Source: Gammaproteobacteria bacterium
Lineage (GTDB): Bacteria; Pseudomonadota; Gammaproteobacteria; UBA6429; Thiohalophilaceae
Length of the DNA: 14,888 nucleotides
Assembly: GCA_024639445.1 (NCBI GenBank)
Contig: JAHEIJ010000021.1
Coordinates: 1-14,888 of the forward strand
Direction of reading: 5' to 3'
The first letter of the stretch is position 1; every line of letters starts with the position of its first letter. The position numbers and the translations under genes were made by a program. Of this stretch, positions 1 to 5,823 are shown piece after piece. The notes under the pieces were generated by a model. That model was not told the DNA's origin and ran no database searches. It worked only from the letters and a program-made list of their open reading frames with translations.

Positions 1-80
1 GCCGCCAAAATGGCTTCGCGCGTGGACAAGGACGCTTCCATGCTGTTGTCATTGTCATTATTATTAGTATCCAAGTCCAT
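1..80 (-). CDS. Possible N-terminus of a divergent gene cut by the left edge
   Basis: On the minus strand an ATG at 80-78 opens a frame that stays open to the window edge (26 codons). It begins with an Asn/Asp-rich stretch (MDLDTNNNDNDN) and continues into SLSTREAILAA. Helical starts of the STREAILAA kind are common at the N-terminus of TetR-type regulators and also in some LUD/LutC-type proteins, so the family cannot be settled from this fragment. A second in-frame ATG lies at 41-39. Neither start has a clear Shine-Dalgarno sequence, which lowers confidence. The frame is also open upstream through a proline run (about 84-112), so a start further upstream cannot be excluded. An alternative is a plus-strand gene ending at TAA 151-153, whose frame is open from base 1 but whose Gly-rich, Leu-run translation looks less like a protein. 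Confidence 0.33.
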   Translation of the reverse strand, partial: MDLDTNNNDNDNSMEASLSTREAILA

Positions 81-123
81 GTTGTCGGGAAAATCGGGCG
101 GTGGTGGTGGCAAAAGTACGCAT

Positions 124-140
124 CTGCTTACCGCAAGCAG
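124..140. repeat. Perfect 6-bp inverted repeat upstream of the regulator
   Basis: CTGCTT at 124-129 is the exact reverse complement of AAGCAG at 135-140, with a 5-base spacer. It lies in the short intergenic stretch between the possible divergent gene and the response regulator. There is no T-run on either side, so it does not look like an intrinsic terminator. A protein-binding operator is possible but is inferred from position and symmetry only. Confidence 0.4.
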
Positions 141-182
141 GAAACTTAAATAATGGTATGCAGGAGATGTCGGAGGAAATGA

Positions 183-1553
183 ATGTCGGATAGAGTAACA
201 CGAATATTGTTTGTAGATGATGATGTGGTAACCGGACGTGTCATGCAGCGCAATTGTGATAATGCTCAATACGCATGTAAAGTGTTTCAAAATGCGCGGG
301 AATGCTTAAAGACTTTTTCTACGGATGGGGCAGATCTCGTGATTACCGATTTACGCATGCCAGGCATGAATGGTTTTGATTTGCTGAGTGAATTACGCGA
401 TATCGATCAGGATGTTCCGATATTGGTTATGACTGGCTACTCATCGGTGGAAAATGCTGTCGAAGCCATGAAACGTGGTGCATCTGATTTTATTAAGAAG
501 CCTTTTGATTTTTCCGAGTTACGGCTGTTGATGGAGCGTGCGCTCAAGAATGCCAGCTTGCGTAATGAAAACAAGTTACTAAAACGCCAATTGGGACAGA
601 AACAAGATCGGTTTGGAATGCTTGGTGATGCTGCGGTAATGAAAACCCTTTTCAATACCATTGAGAAGGTCGCTGAAGTCAGCTGTAGTGCAATCATTAC
701 TGGCGAATCCGGCACCGGTAAGGAATTAGTCGCCCGCGCCCTACATGATTATAGCCCTAGAAAAGAGGCCCCGTTTGTTGCGATTGATTGTGGTGCGCTG
801 AGTGAAACCTTGCTTGAGAATGAGTTGTTCGGGCACGAAAAGGGTGCTTTTACCGGCGCCACGCAACGAAAATATGGTCTCATGGAACAGGCCAATGGTG
901 GGACACTTTTCCTTGATGAAATTTGCAATATTCCCGATATCATGCAAGTGAAATTAATGCGTGCAATTGAGGAGAACAAGATAACTCGGGTGGGCGGAAC
1001 AACCTCGATTCCAATCGATATTCGAATTATTGCCGCAAGTAATCGTAATTTGGAACAAATGGTTAAGGACGGAACGCTGCGTCATGACTTTTATCATCGT
1101 CTAAATGTAGTAAATATTCATGTCCCATCGTTGGCCTCGAGGCGCGAAGATATTCCTGCGCTGGTCAAGCAATTCGTTATCGAGTTCAACGAGCGCTATA
1201 ACAGGGAGATTGAAGGATTTGATAATGTTTCCTTGCAACGGTTATATGAAGCAGATTGGCCAGGTAACGTACGTGAATTACGTAATAGCATTGAACGCTG
1301 TGTAATATTGGCAGATGGCCCGATTTTACACTGGGAAGGGGGCAAGCTAATCGGAGACAGTAAAGAGACTTTGCCTGTTATCTTTTCTGAAAATATGTTT
1401 TTTTCATTAACTCAGCTGGAGCAGGAATATATTAATCATGTTCTGAAGTGTTTTAATGGTAAGAAAAACAAGGCCGCCCAGATTCTCGGAATTGACAAAA
1501 CGACGCTATGGCGAAAACTTCGGCGATATGAGAATGATTCTGAAGCAGTGTAA
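183..1553 (+). CDS. NtrC-family sigma-54-dependent response regulator
   Basis: A 456-residue cytoplasmic transcription activator with the three-domain NtrC layout. Residues about 6-120 form a receiver domain: acidic pocket D12-D14, phospho-acceptor D56 in ITDLRMPG, switch T84 and K106 in KKPF. Residues about 145-385 form the AAA+ domain that remodels sigma-54 RNA polymerase: Walker A GESGTGKE at 174-181, the sigma-54 contact loop GAFTGA at 221-226 and Walker B LFLDE ending at 245-246. The last 45 or so residues form a Fis-type helix-turn-helix (NKAAQILGIDKTTLWRKL). All key residues are intact, so it should be a working phosphorylation-controlled enhancer-binding protein. The start is set by GGAGG at 172-176 just before ATG 183. 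No partner histidine kinase lies downstream; one could be outside the window. The two sigma-54 promoters found nearby (upstream of the DsrE-like gene and of soxY) are its likely targets. A specific family name cannot be given. Confidence 0.95.
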   Translation: MSDRVTRILFVDDDVVTGRVMQRNCDNAQYACKVFQNARECLKTFSTDGADLVITDLRMPGMNGFDLLSELRDIDQDVPILVMTGYSSVENAVEAMKRGASDFIKKPFDFSELRLLMERALKNASLRNENKLLKRQLGQKQDRFGMLGDAAVMKTLFNTIEKVAEVSCSAIITGESGTGKELVARALHDYSPRKEAPFVAIDCGALSETLLENELFGHEKGAFTGATQRKYGLMEQANGGTLFLDEICNIPDIMQVKLMRAIEENKITRVGGTTSIPIDIRIIAASNRNLEQMVKDGTLRHDFYHRLNVVNIHVPSLASRREDIPALVKQFVIEFNERYNREIEGFDNVSLQRLYEADWPGNVRELRNSIERCVILADGPILHWEGGKLIGDSKETLPVIFSENMFFSLTQLEQEYINHVLKCFNGKKNKAAQILGIDKTTLWRKLRRYENDSEAV

Positions 1554-1576
1554 TTTTCACTGTTCTGGCCGGGAAT

Positions 1577-1593
1577 AATTGCAGTTTGCAATT
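1577..1593. promoter_or_regulatory. Palindromic activator-binding site (candidate sigma-54 enhancer) for the DsrE-like gene
   Basis: AATTGCA (1577-1583) and TGCAATT (1587-1593) are perfect reverse complements separated by GTT. The centre lies about 119 bp upstream of the start predicted from the sigma-54 promoter at 1678-1693, inside the usual range for enhancer-binding-protein sites. The 11-base core TGCAGTTTGCA recurs, on the minus strand, upstream of soxY (3343-3355). That the adjacent NtrC-type regulator binds it is inferred. Confidence 0.6.
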
Positions 1594-1677
1594 GAATTTT
1601 GCGGTTTAACTTGGTGTTATCAGGCAGGATGTTCTTAAGTTTTTGAAAATTAAGCAAAATAACAAGAATGCCCTATG

Positions 1678-1693
1678 TGGAACGATGCTTGCA
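1678..1693 (+). promoter_or_regulatory. Sigma-54 (-24/-12) promoter of the DsrE-like gene
   Basis: TGGAAC-GATGC-TTGCA matches the sigma-54 consensus TGGCAC-N5-TTGCW at all fixed positions except one (A for C). The GG (1679-1680) and GC (1691-1692) dinucleotides have the required 10-base spacing. The predicted start is near 1704, giving a leader of about 32 nt with a strong ribosome binding site before ATG 1736. Confidence 0.75.
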
Positions 1694-1735
1694 AGCTATA
1701 TGTTGCAGCTTAAAAATATATATGGAGGAGATAAA

Positions 1736-2206
1736 ATGAAGTCATCGTTAAACAAATCGCTGTGGCTGGTTGCCGCCTCATTGTTGGCCCTGAGCTTCAC
1801 CACCGCCCAGGCCGGTTCAGCGAAGAATGGCTATAACAAACAGAAAGTGGTTTATCACGTCAACAATGTCGATACAGCAACAGGCGCACTACGTAATGTT
1901 AAGAATCATCTGAATGCATTGGGTGATGAAAACATTGAACTGATTGTTGTTACCCATAGCAGTGGCGCGTTTGCACTGGTTGACGGTTCAATGGGCAAAA
2001 AAGATAAAAAAGGCAAGGTCTACAACTTTAATGACACTGTTGCCAGCCTGGCGAACCGTGGTGTTAAATTTCAGATATGTGCCAATACGATTCGCGGTAA
2101 AAAGATAGATGAGAATAAAATCAGCGAATATGCCGAAATTGTTCCTTCTGGTGTGGCGCAAGTCGCCGATCTTCAGCAAAAGGGCTATCTCTACGTAAAA
2201 CCGTAA
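1736..2206 (+). CDS. Secreted DsrE/DsrF-like family protein
   Basis: A 156-residue precursor. Residues 1-26 form a Sec signal peptide: a lysine-bearing start, a hydrophobic core and an AQA-GS cleavage site. The mature part has the DsrE/F-like fold signature: a first strand KVVYHVNN at about 37-44, a central strand IELIVVTHSSG at about 67-77, and a late conserved cysteine C115 in GVKFQICANT. DsrE-like proteins act in sulfur-relay and sulfane-sulfur chemistry; the catalytic role of this exported version is not established. The start at 1736 is set by GGAGGAG about 7 nt upstream and by the signal peptide; the same frame is open to a TTG at 1643, but that would place the sigma-54 promoter inside the gene. 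It is transcribed alone, from the sigma-54 promoter at 1678-1693 to the terminator at 2232-2258. It probably works in the periplasm alongside SoxYZ, whose genes face it. Confidence 0.85.
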   Translation: MKSSLNKSLWLVAASLLALSFTTAQAGSAKNGYNKQKVVYHVNNVDTATGALRNVKNHLNALGDENIELIVVTHSSGAFALVDGSMGKKDKKGKVYNFNDTVASLANRGVKFQICANTIRGKKIDENKISEYAEIVPSGVAQVADLQQKGYLYVKP

Positions 2207-2231
2207 GAAGCAACTTTGTTGTAGATCTAAG

Positions 2232-2258
2232 GACGGGCACTTCGGTGTCCGTTTTTTA
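2232..2258 (+). terminator. Intrinsic terminator after the DsrE-like gene
   Basis: CGGGCAC (2234-2240) pairs with GTGTCCG (2245-2251), with one G-T pair, around a TTCG tetraloop, and a run of six T follows. It lies 25 bases after the stop codon. Confidence 0.9.
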
Positions 2259-2333
2259 TTGTTGCGTGGCAGAAATCAGGCAAATGCACCTGCCCGCCTA
2301 TTGTTAATGTTCTCCCAATGCTAGGTAGGGTAT

Positions 2334-2359
2334 AAAAAAGGCGCACATTACCGTGCGCC
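2334..2359 (-). terminator. Intrinsic terminator after soxZ
   Basis: Read on the minus strand, GGCGCAC (2359-2353) pairs perfectly with GTGCGCC (2346-2340) around a 6-base loop and is followed by six T (2339-2334). It ends the soxYZ transcript about 30 bases after the soxZ stop, back to back with the terminator of the convergent DsrE-like gene. Confidence 0.9.
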
Positions 2360-2387
2360 CTTACCTCTGAGAAGAAAAGTTAATATC

Positions 2388-2702
2388 TTAACTAATCTGT
2401 GCTTCTGTGCTGCCCGATAGACCTTTATTATCCACCCAGGATATTTTCAACTTATCGCCTGGTTTGGCCCCAGCAAACCGGAATGAGAAGAAAGGGTTTT
2501 TAGAAACACTCGGACCCCACATACAGTTAAGTATTGACTTGCCATTGTGTTCACAACTGACTTCGGTAATGTAATGTGCCGGTATGGGCTTGCCCGACTT
2601 TTTGTCTTTGCGTAAGCCTGTTTCCATCGGATGGAAGATAATCGCCTTGACAGTTGTTTTGTCGTTTTCAATCCAGGCGCGGATTTTCATTTTGTTGGCC
2701 AT
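2388..2702 (-). CDS. soxZ: Thiosulfate-oxidation carrier subunit SoxZ
   Basis: A 104-residue protein of normal SoxZ length. It has no signal peptide, as expected, because SoxZ is exported in complex with the Tat-targeted SoxY. It shows the family pattern: a short N-terminal strand (KIRAWIEND), then KAIIFHPMETGLRKD, PAHYITEVSCEHNG and the C-terminal FRFAGAKPGDKLKISWVDNKG, which belong to the immunoglobulin-like SoxZ fold. SoxZ partners SoxY, which carries the sulfur substrate between Sox enzymes. The start is ATG 2702-2700 with AAGGA about 7 nt upstream. It lies 39 bases after soxY and shares its promoter and terminator. Confidence 0.95.
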   Translation of the reverse strand: MANKMKIRAWIENDKTTVKAIIFHPMETGLRKDKKSGKPIPAHYITEVSCEHNGKSILNCMWGPSVSKNPFFSFRFAGAKPGDKLKISWVDNKGLSGSTEAQIS

Positions 2703-2741
2703 GAGAATTCCTTTAGAAAATTAAACAGTTTTGTTCAAGCC

Positions 2742-3212
2742 TTAACCGCCGCAACCGCCAAGCGTTACTTTCACGGTTTTTTGGGCGGTGTAGAGTTTGC
2801 CATCGGCCTTTACTACGGCAATGACATCAGAAGTCTTGGCCATCTTGATTCGGCCCGTGATAAAGCCGTCAGTCGCAGTGGACATCTCATATGACGCCGA
2901 AAGAGGAAAGGCATTTACCGGGACAAACATGGAAATATTTTCTACTTTGGGCAGGCTGGTGGTTACCGTGACCGTTACGACGGCGCCATTCTCAGCAATA
3001 TCCGGGGCTTTAACCTTGATGGTATCGCTGTCGGTGAGTTGGTCAGTGCCGGCCAGGGCCTGTAATGCATCGGGGTACTTTTTCGCCTTGAAGGCTTTTT
3101 CCGGCCAGGCGGCCAATACGCCGCGAGGTGTTAGAAGACCGGCCCCGGTTGCGATGGCGAGGGTCCCCGTAGCCATGCCTGCTTTGAGGAGAGTGCGTCG
3201 GTTGCTCAACAT
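2742..3212 (-). CDS. soxY: Thiosulfate-oxidation sulfur-carrier protein SoxY
   Basis: A 156-residue precursor. It begins with a twin-arginine export signal (NRRTLLKAG at about 4-12, then a hydrophobic Ala/Gly/Leu stretch and a cleavage region near VLAA at 32-35). It ends in the SoxY signature GGCGG; the cysteine C154 is the residue on a flexible C-terminal arm to which sulfur intermediates are covalently bound. The middle is the beta-sandwich typical of SoxY. The start ATG 3212-3210 has GGAG about 8 nt upstream. It is the first gene of a two-gene unit with soxZ. The predicted sigma-54 promoter (3278-3263) gives a 40-nt leader. No soxXA, soxB or soxCD is present here; SoxYZ also operates in organisms where sulfur moves on to other cytoplasmic or periplasmic routes, but which applies cannot be decided from this window. 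Confidence 0.96.
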   Translation of the reverse strand: MLSNRRTLLKAGMATGTLAIATGAGLLTPRGVLAAWPEKAFKAKKYPDALQALAGTDQLTDSDTIKVKAPDIAENGAVVTVTVTTSLPKVENISMFVPVNAFPLSASYEMSTATDGFITGRIKMAKTSDVIAVVKADGKLYTAQKTVKVTLGGCGG

Positions 3213-3262
3213 ACAATGTGCTCCGTATCTGTGAACGAAAAATTAATGTGTCTGTATATGAC

Positions 3263-3278
3263 AGCAATTCTCGTACCA
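3263..3278 (-). promoter_or_regulatory. Sigma-54 (-24/-12) promoter of soxYZ
   Basis: On the minus strand TGGTAC-GAGAA-TTGCT matches TGGCAC-N5-TTGCW with one difference (T for C). The GG (3277-3276) and GC (3265-3264) spacing is correct. The predicted start is near 3252, 40 nt before the soxY ATG. Confidence 0.72.
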
Positions 3279-3342
3279 GAAATATAAGTGCATAAAAAAC
3301 AATGGGATAAGACTATTTGTCGCTTGGGAGTGGAAGGAGGGA

Positions 3343-3355
3343 GTGCAAACTGCAC
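3343..3355 (-). promoter_or_regulatory. Palindromic activator-binding site (candidate sigma-54 enhancer) for soxYZ
   Basis: GTGCA-GTT-TGCAC on the minus strand is a perfect 5-bp inverted repeat with the same GTT spacer as the site at 1577-1593, sharing the 11-base core TGCAGTTTGCA. Its centre lies about 97 bp upstream of the predicted soxY start. A nearby TTGCAATT (3370-3363, minus) may be a second, imperfect site about 18 bp further upstream. Binding by the regulator at 183-1553 is inferred. Confidence 0.55.
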
Positions 3356-3383
3356 CTGCTGGAATTGCAATATTTCAACCCCC

Positions 3384-3498
3384 ATAACATGAGCGATTCA
3401 GGAGCGGGGAATTAACAGCGACCTGCCAGAGCCTGATGCATTACGACTTGGATTGGCGCTTCTCGTATTACTGGTCCTCGCACTAATGGGTGAAGTTG
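3384..3498. other. Intergenic stretch between the soxY control region and the tRNA promoter
   Basis: This is the part of the 328-base gap between soxY and the tRNA that the regulatory sites do not explain. I see no complete gene. A plus-strand frame free of stops runs from 3393 to TAG at 3522-3524 and encodes a hydrophobic stretch (LRLGLALLVLLVLALMGEVV), but it has no ATG before 3486 and no ribosome binding site. It could be a gene remnant or chance. Confidence 0.4.
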
Positions 3499-3527
3499 TT
3501 GAAATATCCTTGCGGCACCGGTAGAAT
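3499..3527 (+). promoter_or_regulatory. Sigma-70 promoter of the initiator tRNA
   Basis: TTGAAA (-35, 3499-3504), a 17-base spacer and TAGAAT (-10, 3522-3527) end about 13 bases before the mature tRNA start. The predicted transcription start is near 3534, leaving only a few 5' bases to be trimmed. Confidence 0.75.
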
Positions 3528-3540
3528 TCAGCCTCTCGAT

Positions 3541-3617
<77 letters not shown>

Positions 3618-3631
3618 AGATTTGAGCTTGA

Positions 3632-3657
3632 AAGCCCCGGTATGCCGGGGCTTTTTC
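3632..3657 (+). terminator. Intrinsic terminator after the tRNA
   Basis: AAGCCCCGG (3632-3640) pairs with CCGGGGCTT (3645-3653) around a TATG loop and runs into five T (3652-3656). It lies 14 bases after the tRNA CCA end and separates the tRNA from the rimP operon. Confidence 0.9.
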
Positions 3658-3668
3658 GTAGTGGTGAA

Positions 3669-3698
3669 TTGGTAGCCATTGAATCGGGATGCTACAAT
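3669..3698 (+). promoter_or_regulatory. Sigma-70 promoter of the rimP-nusA-infB operon
   Basis: TTGGTA (-35, 3669-3674), an 18-base spacer and TACAAT (-10, 3693-3698). TGC directly precedes the -10 box, giving an extended -10. The predicted start is near 3705, between the tRNA terminator and the leader hairpin. Confidence 0.6.
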
Positions 3699-3723
3699 CC
3701 CACCGGATATTGGTATGTTTTTG

Positions 3724-3747
3724 AAGTGGGCCTTGCGCCCACTTTTT
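3724..3747 (+). terminator. Terminator-like hairpin in the rimP leader
   Basis: AAGTGGGC (3724-3731) pairs perfectly with GCCCACTT (3737-3744) around a 5-base loop, followed by a short T-run (3743-3747). It lies only about 20 bases before the rimP start, so it would act as an attenuator or as a second stop for tRNA transcripts rather than ending a gene. Terminator-like rimP leaders have been described in gammaproteobacteria; regulation here is inferred. Confidence 0.7.
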
Positions 3748-3765
3748 ATTTAGGGGTGTGCTTAA

Positions 3766-4224
3766 TTGGCGCGGATGGACCGGCTGACAGAATTGGTGGC
3801 CTCGGCCGTGGAACCCCTCGGTTATGAACTGCTGGGTGTCGAGTATTTGGCGCAAGGCCGCCACTCGGTATTACGTATATATATAGATAGTCCAGATGGG
3901 ATTAATCTGGACGATTGTGAGCGTGCGAGCCGTCAGGTCAGCGCCGTGTTGGATGTGGATGACCCGATCAAAGGTCAGTACACGCTGGAAATGTCCTCGC
4001 CGGGACTGGACCGGCCGTTATTCACTGCGGAGCATTTCACCCAGTTTATCGGACACGAGGTGAAATTACGGCTCCATAGCCCGCTGGAAGGGCAGCGTAG
4101 ATTTAAGGCTCTGATTAAGGGCGTTGAAGATGATGTGATTCACCTGACCTCATCCGAGACGGATGAGGAATGGCAGATTTCGCTGGATAATATTGAGAAA
4201 GCGAATCTGCTGCCCAAGTTATAG
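3766..4224 (+). CDS. rimP: Ribosome maturation factor RimP
   Basis: A 152-residue protein with the RimP layout. The N-terminal domain (about 1-85) carries EPLGYELLGVEY, LRIYIDSPDGINLDDC and the signature MSSPGLDRPLF. The C-terminal SH3-like domain ends in NIEKANLLPKL. RimP binds free 30S subunits and aids their maturation. The start chosen is TTG 3766, which has AGGGGTG 7 nt upstream; ATG 3775 (three codons later) is possible but has no ribosome binding site at proper distance. It is the first gene of the operon, 68 bases before nusA. Confidence 0.95.
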   Translation: MARMDRLTELVASAVEPLGYELLGVEYLAQGRHSVLRIYIDSPDGINLDDCERASRQVSAVLDVDDPIKGQYTLEMSSPGLDRPLFTAEHFTQFIGHEVKLRLHSPLEGQRRFKALIKGVEDDVIHLTSSETDEEWQISLDNIEKANLLPKL

Positions 4225-4292
4225 CGGGCGGATGTGGAATCGGGATTAACCCGGGATTTTATTGATACAGCTAGACCAATAGAGGCAGTACC

Positions 4293-5789
4293 ATGAACAA
4301 AGAGATTCTGCTGGTTGTTGATGCAGTCTCCAACGAAAAAGGCGTTGATAAAAGCATTATTTTTGAAGCTATTGAGATCGCGTTAGCAACTGCGTCCAAG
4401 AAGCGTTATGAAAATGATGTGGATATCCGTGTCAGCGTTGACTATGAAACCGGTGATTATGAAACCTTTCGCCGCTGGGAAGTGGTGGAAGATGATGCGA
4501 TGGAACAACCGGAGCGACAGATCACCTTATCAGCGGCGCAATATGATGACCCGGAGCTTCAGCTTGGCGATTTCGTAGAAGAACCGATTGAATCTATTGC
4601 CTTTGGTCGTATTGCCGCCCAAACGGCCAAACAGGTGATTGTACAAAAAGTCCGCGAAGCTGAACGGGCACAGGTTGTCGAAGCCTACCAGGATCGTATT
4701 GGTGAACTCGTCATGGGCGTCGTCAAGCGGGTCGAACGCGGTAATGTTTACCTGGATCTGGGTAACAACGCAGATGCGATTATTCCCCGTGAGGACATGA
4801 TTCTGCGCGAGGCGGTGCGTCCTGGTGATCGGATTCGAGGTTTCCTGAAAGAGATAAATACCGAAGTGCGTGGACCGCAGCTGTTTGTCAGTCGTACTGA
4901 TCCTCGTTTTCTTATTGAATTATTTAAAATTGAGGTTCCGGAAGTGGGTGAGGGGTTGATCGAAATTGTTGCTGCTTCACGTGATCCCGGGTTACGAGCC
5001 AAGATTGCTGTTAAAAGCAATGAACCTCGAATTGATCCCGTTGGCGCCTGTGTAGGCATGCGTGGGTCGCGTGTGCAGGCGGTATCGAATGAGATAGCTG
5101 GCGAACGAGTTGATATTGTTTTGTGGGATGAAAATGTCGCACAGTTTGTTATCAACGCTATGTCACCTGCAGAAGTGGAATCCATCGTGGTGGATGAAGA
5201 ATCTAATACCATGGATGTCGCAGTGAGCGAAGATCAGTTGTCTCAGGCTATCGGTCGTGGTGGTCAAAATGTCAAACTCGCCAGTGAGCTGACCGGTTGG
5301 AATCTGAATGTGATGTCTGAAACCGAGGCAGATGAGAAAAGTGAAGCCGAGGGTGAACGAACCCAGAAAATGTTCATGGATGCACTGGATGTGGATGAGG
5401 AAGTGGCTGCGATTCTGGTGCAGGAAGGTTTCTCTACCGTCGATGAAGTGGCGTATGTGCCGGCCAATGAGATGACTGCCATCGAAGAATTTGATGAAGG
5501 CATTGTTGAAGAACTGCGTGGCCGGGCCAAAGATGTGTTGCTAACTCGTGCGATTAGTAGTGAAGAAGATCTGACGAGTGTTGAGCCGGCAGATGATTTG
5601 AAAGAAATGGAAGGCGTGGATCTGGAGCTGGCCTATAAACTGGCGAAGAACGGCGTTGTGAGTATGGAAGATTTGGCGGAGCAATCTGTTGATGAGTTGC
5701 TCGGCATCGATGAAGCGATGGGTGAAGAACAGGCCGCTCAGTTAATCATGAAAGCACGCGAGCCCTGGTTCGCGGAGCAATCCGAGTAA
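4293..5789 (+). CDS. nusA: Transcription termination/antitermination factor NusA
   Basis: 498 residues, the full proteobacterial length. The N-terminal RNA-polymerase-binding domain (about 1-130) is followed by an S1 domain (about 135-200, MGVVKRVERGNVYLDLGNNADAI), KH1 with G255-M-R-G258, KH2 with G321-R-G-G324, and two C-terminal acidic helix-hairpin-helix repeats (from about 365 and 440). The C-terminal repeats are typical of gammaproteobacterial NusA and contact the polymerase alpha subunit or lambda N-type partners. NusA modulates pausing, intrinsic termination and rRNA antitermination. The start is ATG 4293 with AGAGG upstream. It lies between rimP and infB as usual, with 34 bases to infB. 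Confidence 0.98.
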   Translation: MNKEILLVVDAVSNEKGVDKSIIFEAIEIALATASKKRYENDVDIRVSVDYETGDYETFRRWEVVEDDAMEQPERQITLSAAQYDDPELQLGDFVEEPIESIAFGRIAAQTAKQVIVQKVREAERAQVVEAYQDRIGELVMGVVKRVERGNVYLDLGNNADAIIPREDMILREAVRPGDRIRGFLKEINTEVRGPQLFVSRTDPRFLIELFKIEVPEVGEGLIEIVAASRDPGLRAKIAVKSNEPRIDPVGACVGMRGSRVQAVSNEIAGERVDIVLWDENVAQFVINAMSPAEVESIVVDEESNTMDVAVSEDQLSQAIGRGGQNVKLASELTGWNLNVMSETEADEKSEAEGERTQKMFMDALDVDEEVAAILVQEGFSTVDEVAYVPANEMTAIEEFDEGIVEELRGRAKDVLLTRAISSEEDLTSVEPADDLKEMEGVDLELAYKLAKNGVVSMEDLAEQSVDELLGIDEAMGEEQAAQLIMKAREPWFAEQSE

Positions 5790-5823
5790 TCGAAGTAGTT
5801 GGTTGAGGGGCAGGAGAGAATAT

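Noticed and set aside
1..153. Plus-strand frame open from base 1 to TAA 151-153, as the tail of a histidine kinase
   Set aside because: The translation (Leu and Gly runs, no G2-box or kinase C-terminal pattern) does not look like a kinase end. Kept only as an alternative for the left edge.
1643..1735. TTG-initiated 31-residue extension of the DsrE-like protein
   Set aside because: It has no ribosome binding site, would bury the signal peptide, and contains the sigma-54 promoter. ATG 1736 has GGAGGAG in front.
2631..3234. Plus-strand open frames across soxYZ
   Set aside because: Antisense shadows of soxZ and soxY, which have clear family signatures and ribosome binding sites.
3367..3380. Another minus-strand GG-N10-GC match (GGGTTG-N5-TTGCA) upstream of soxY
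   Set aside because: Only the GG of the -24 box fits, the leader would be over 140 nt, and the palindrome would fall downstream of it. The site at 3278-3263 is far better.
5803..5823. Seven-codon upstream extension of IF-2 from TTG 5803
   Set aside because: The extension covers the ribosome binding site of ATG 5824, and MAEVTVKQF is the family N-terminus.
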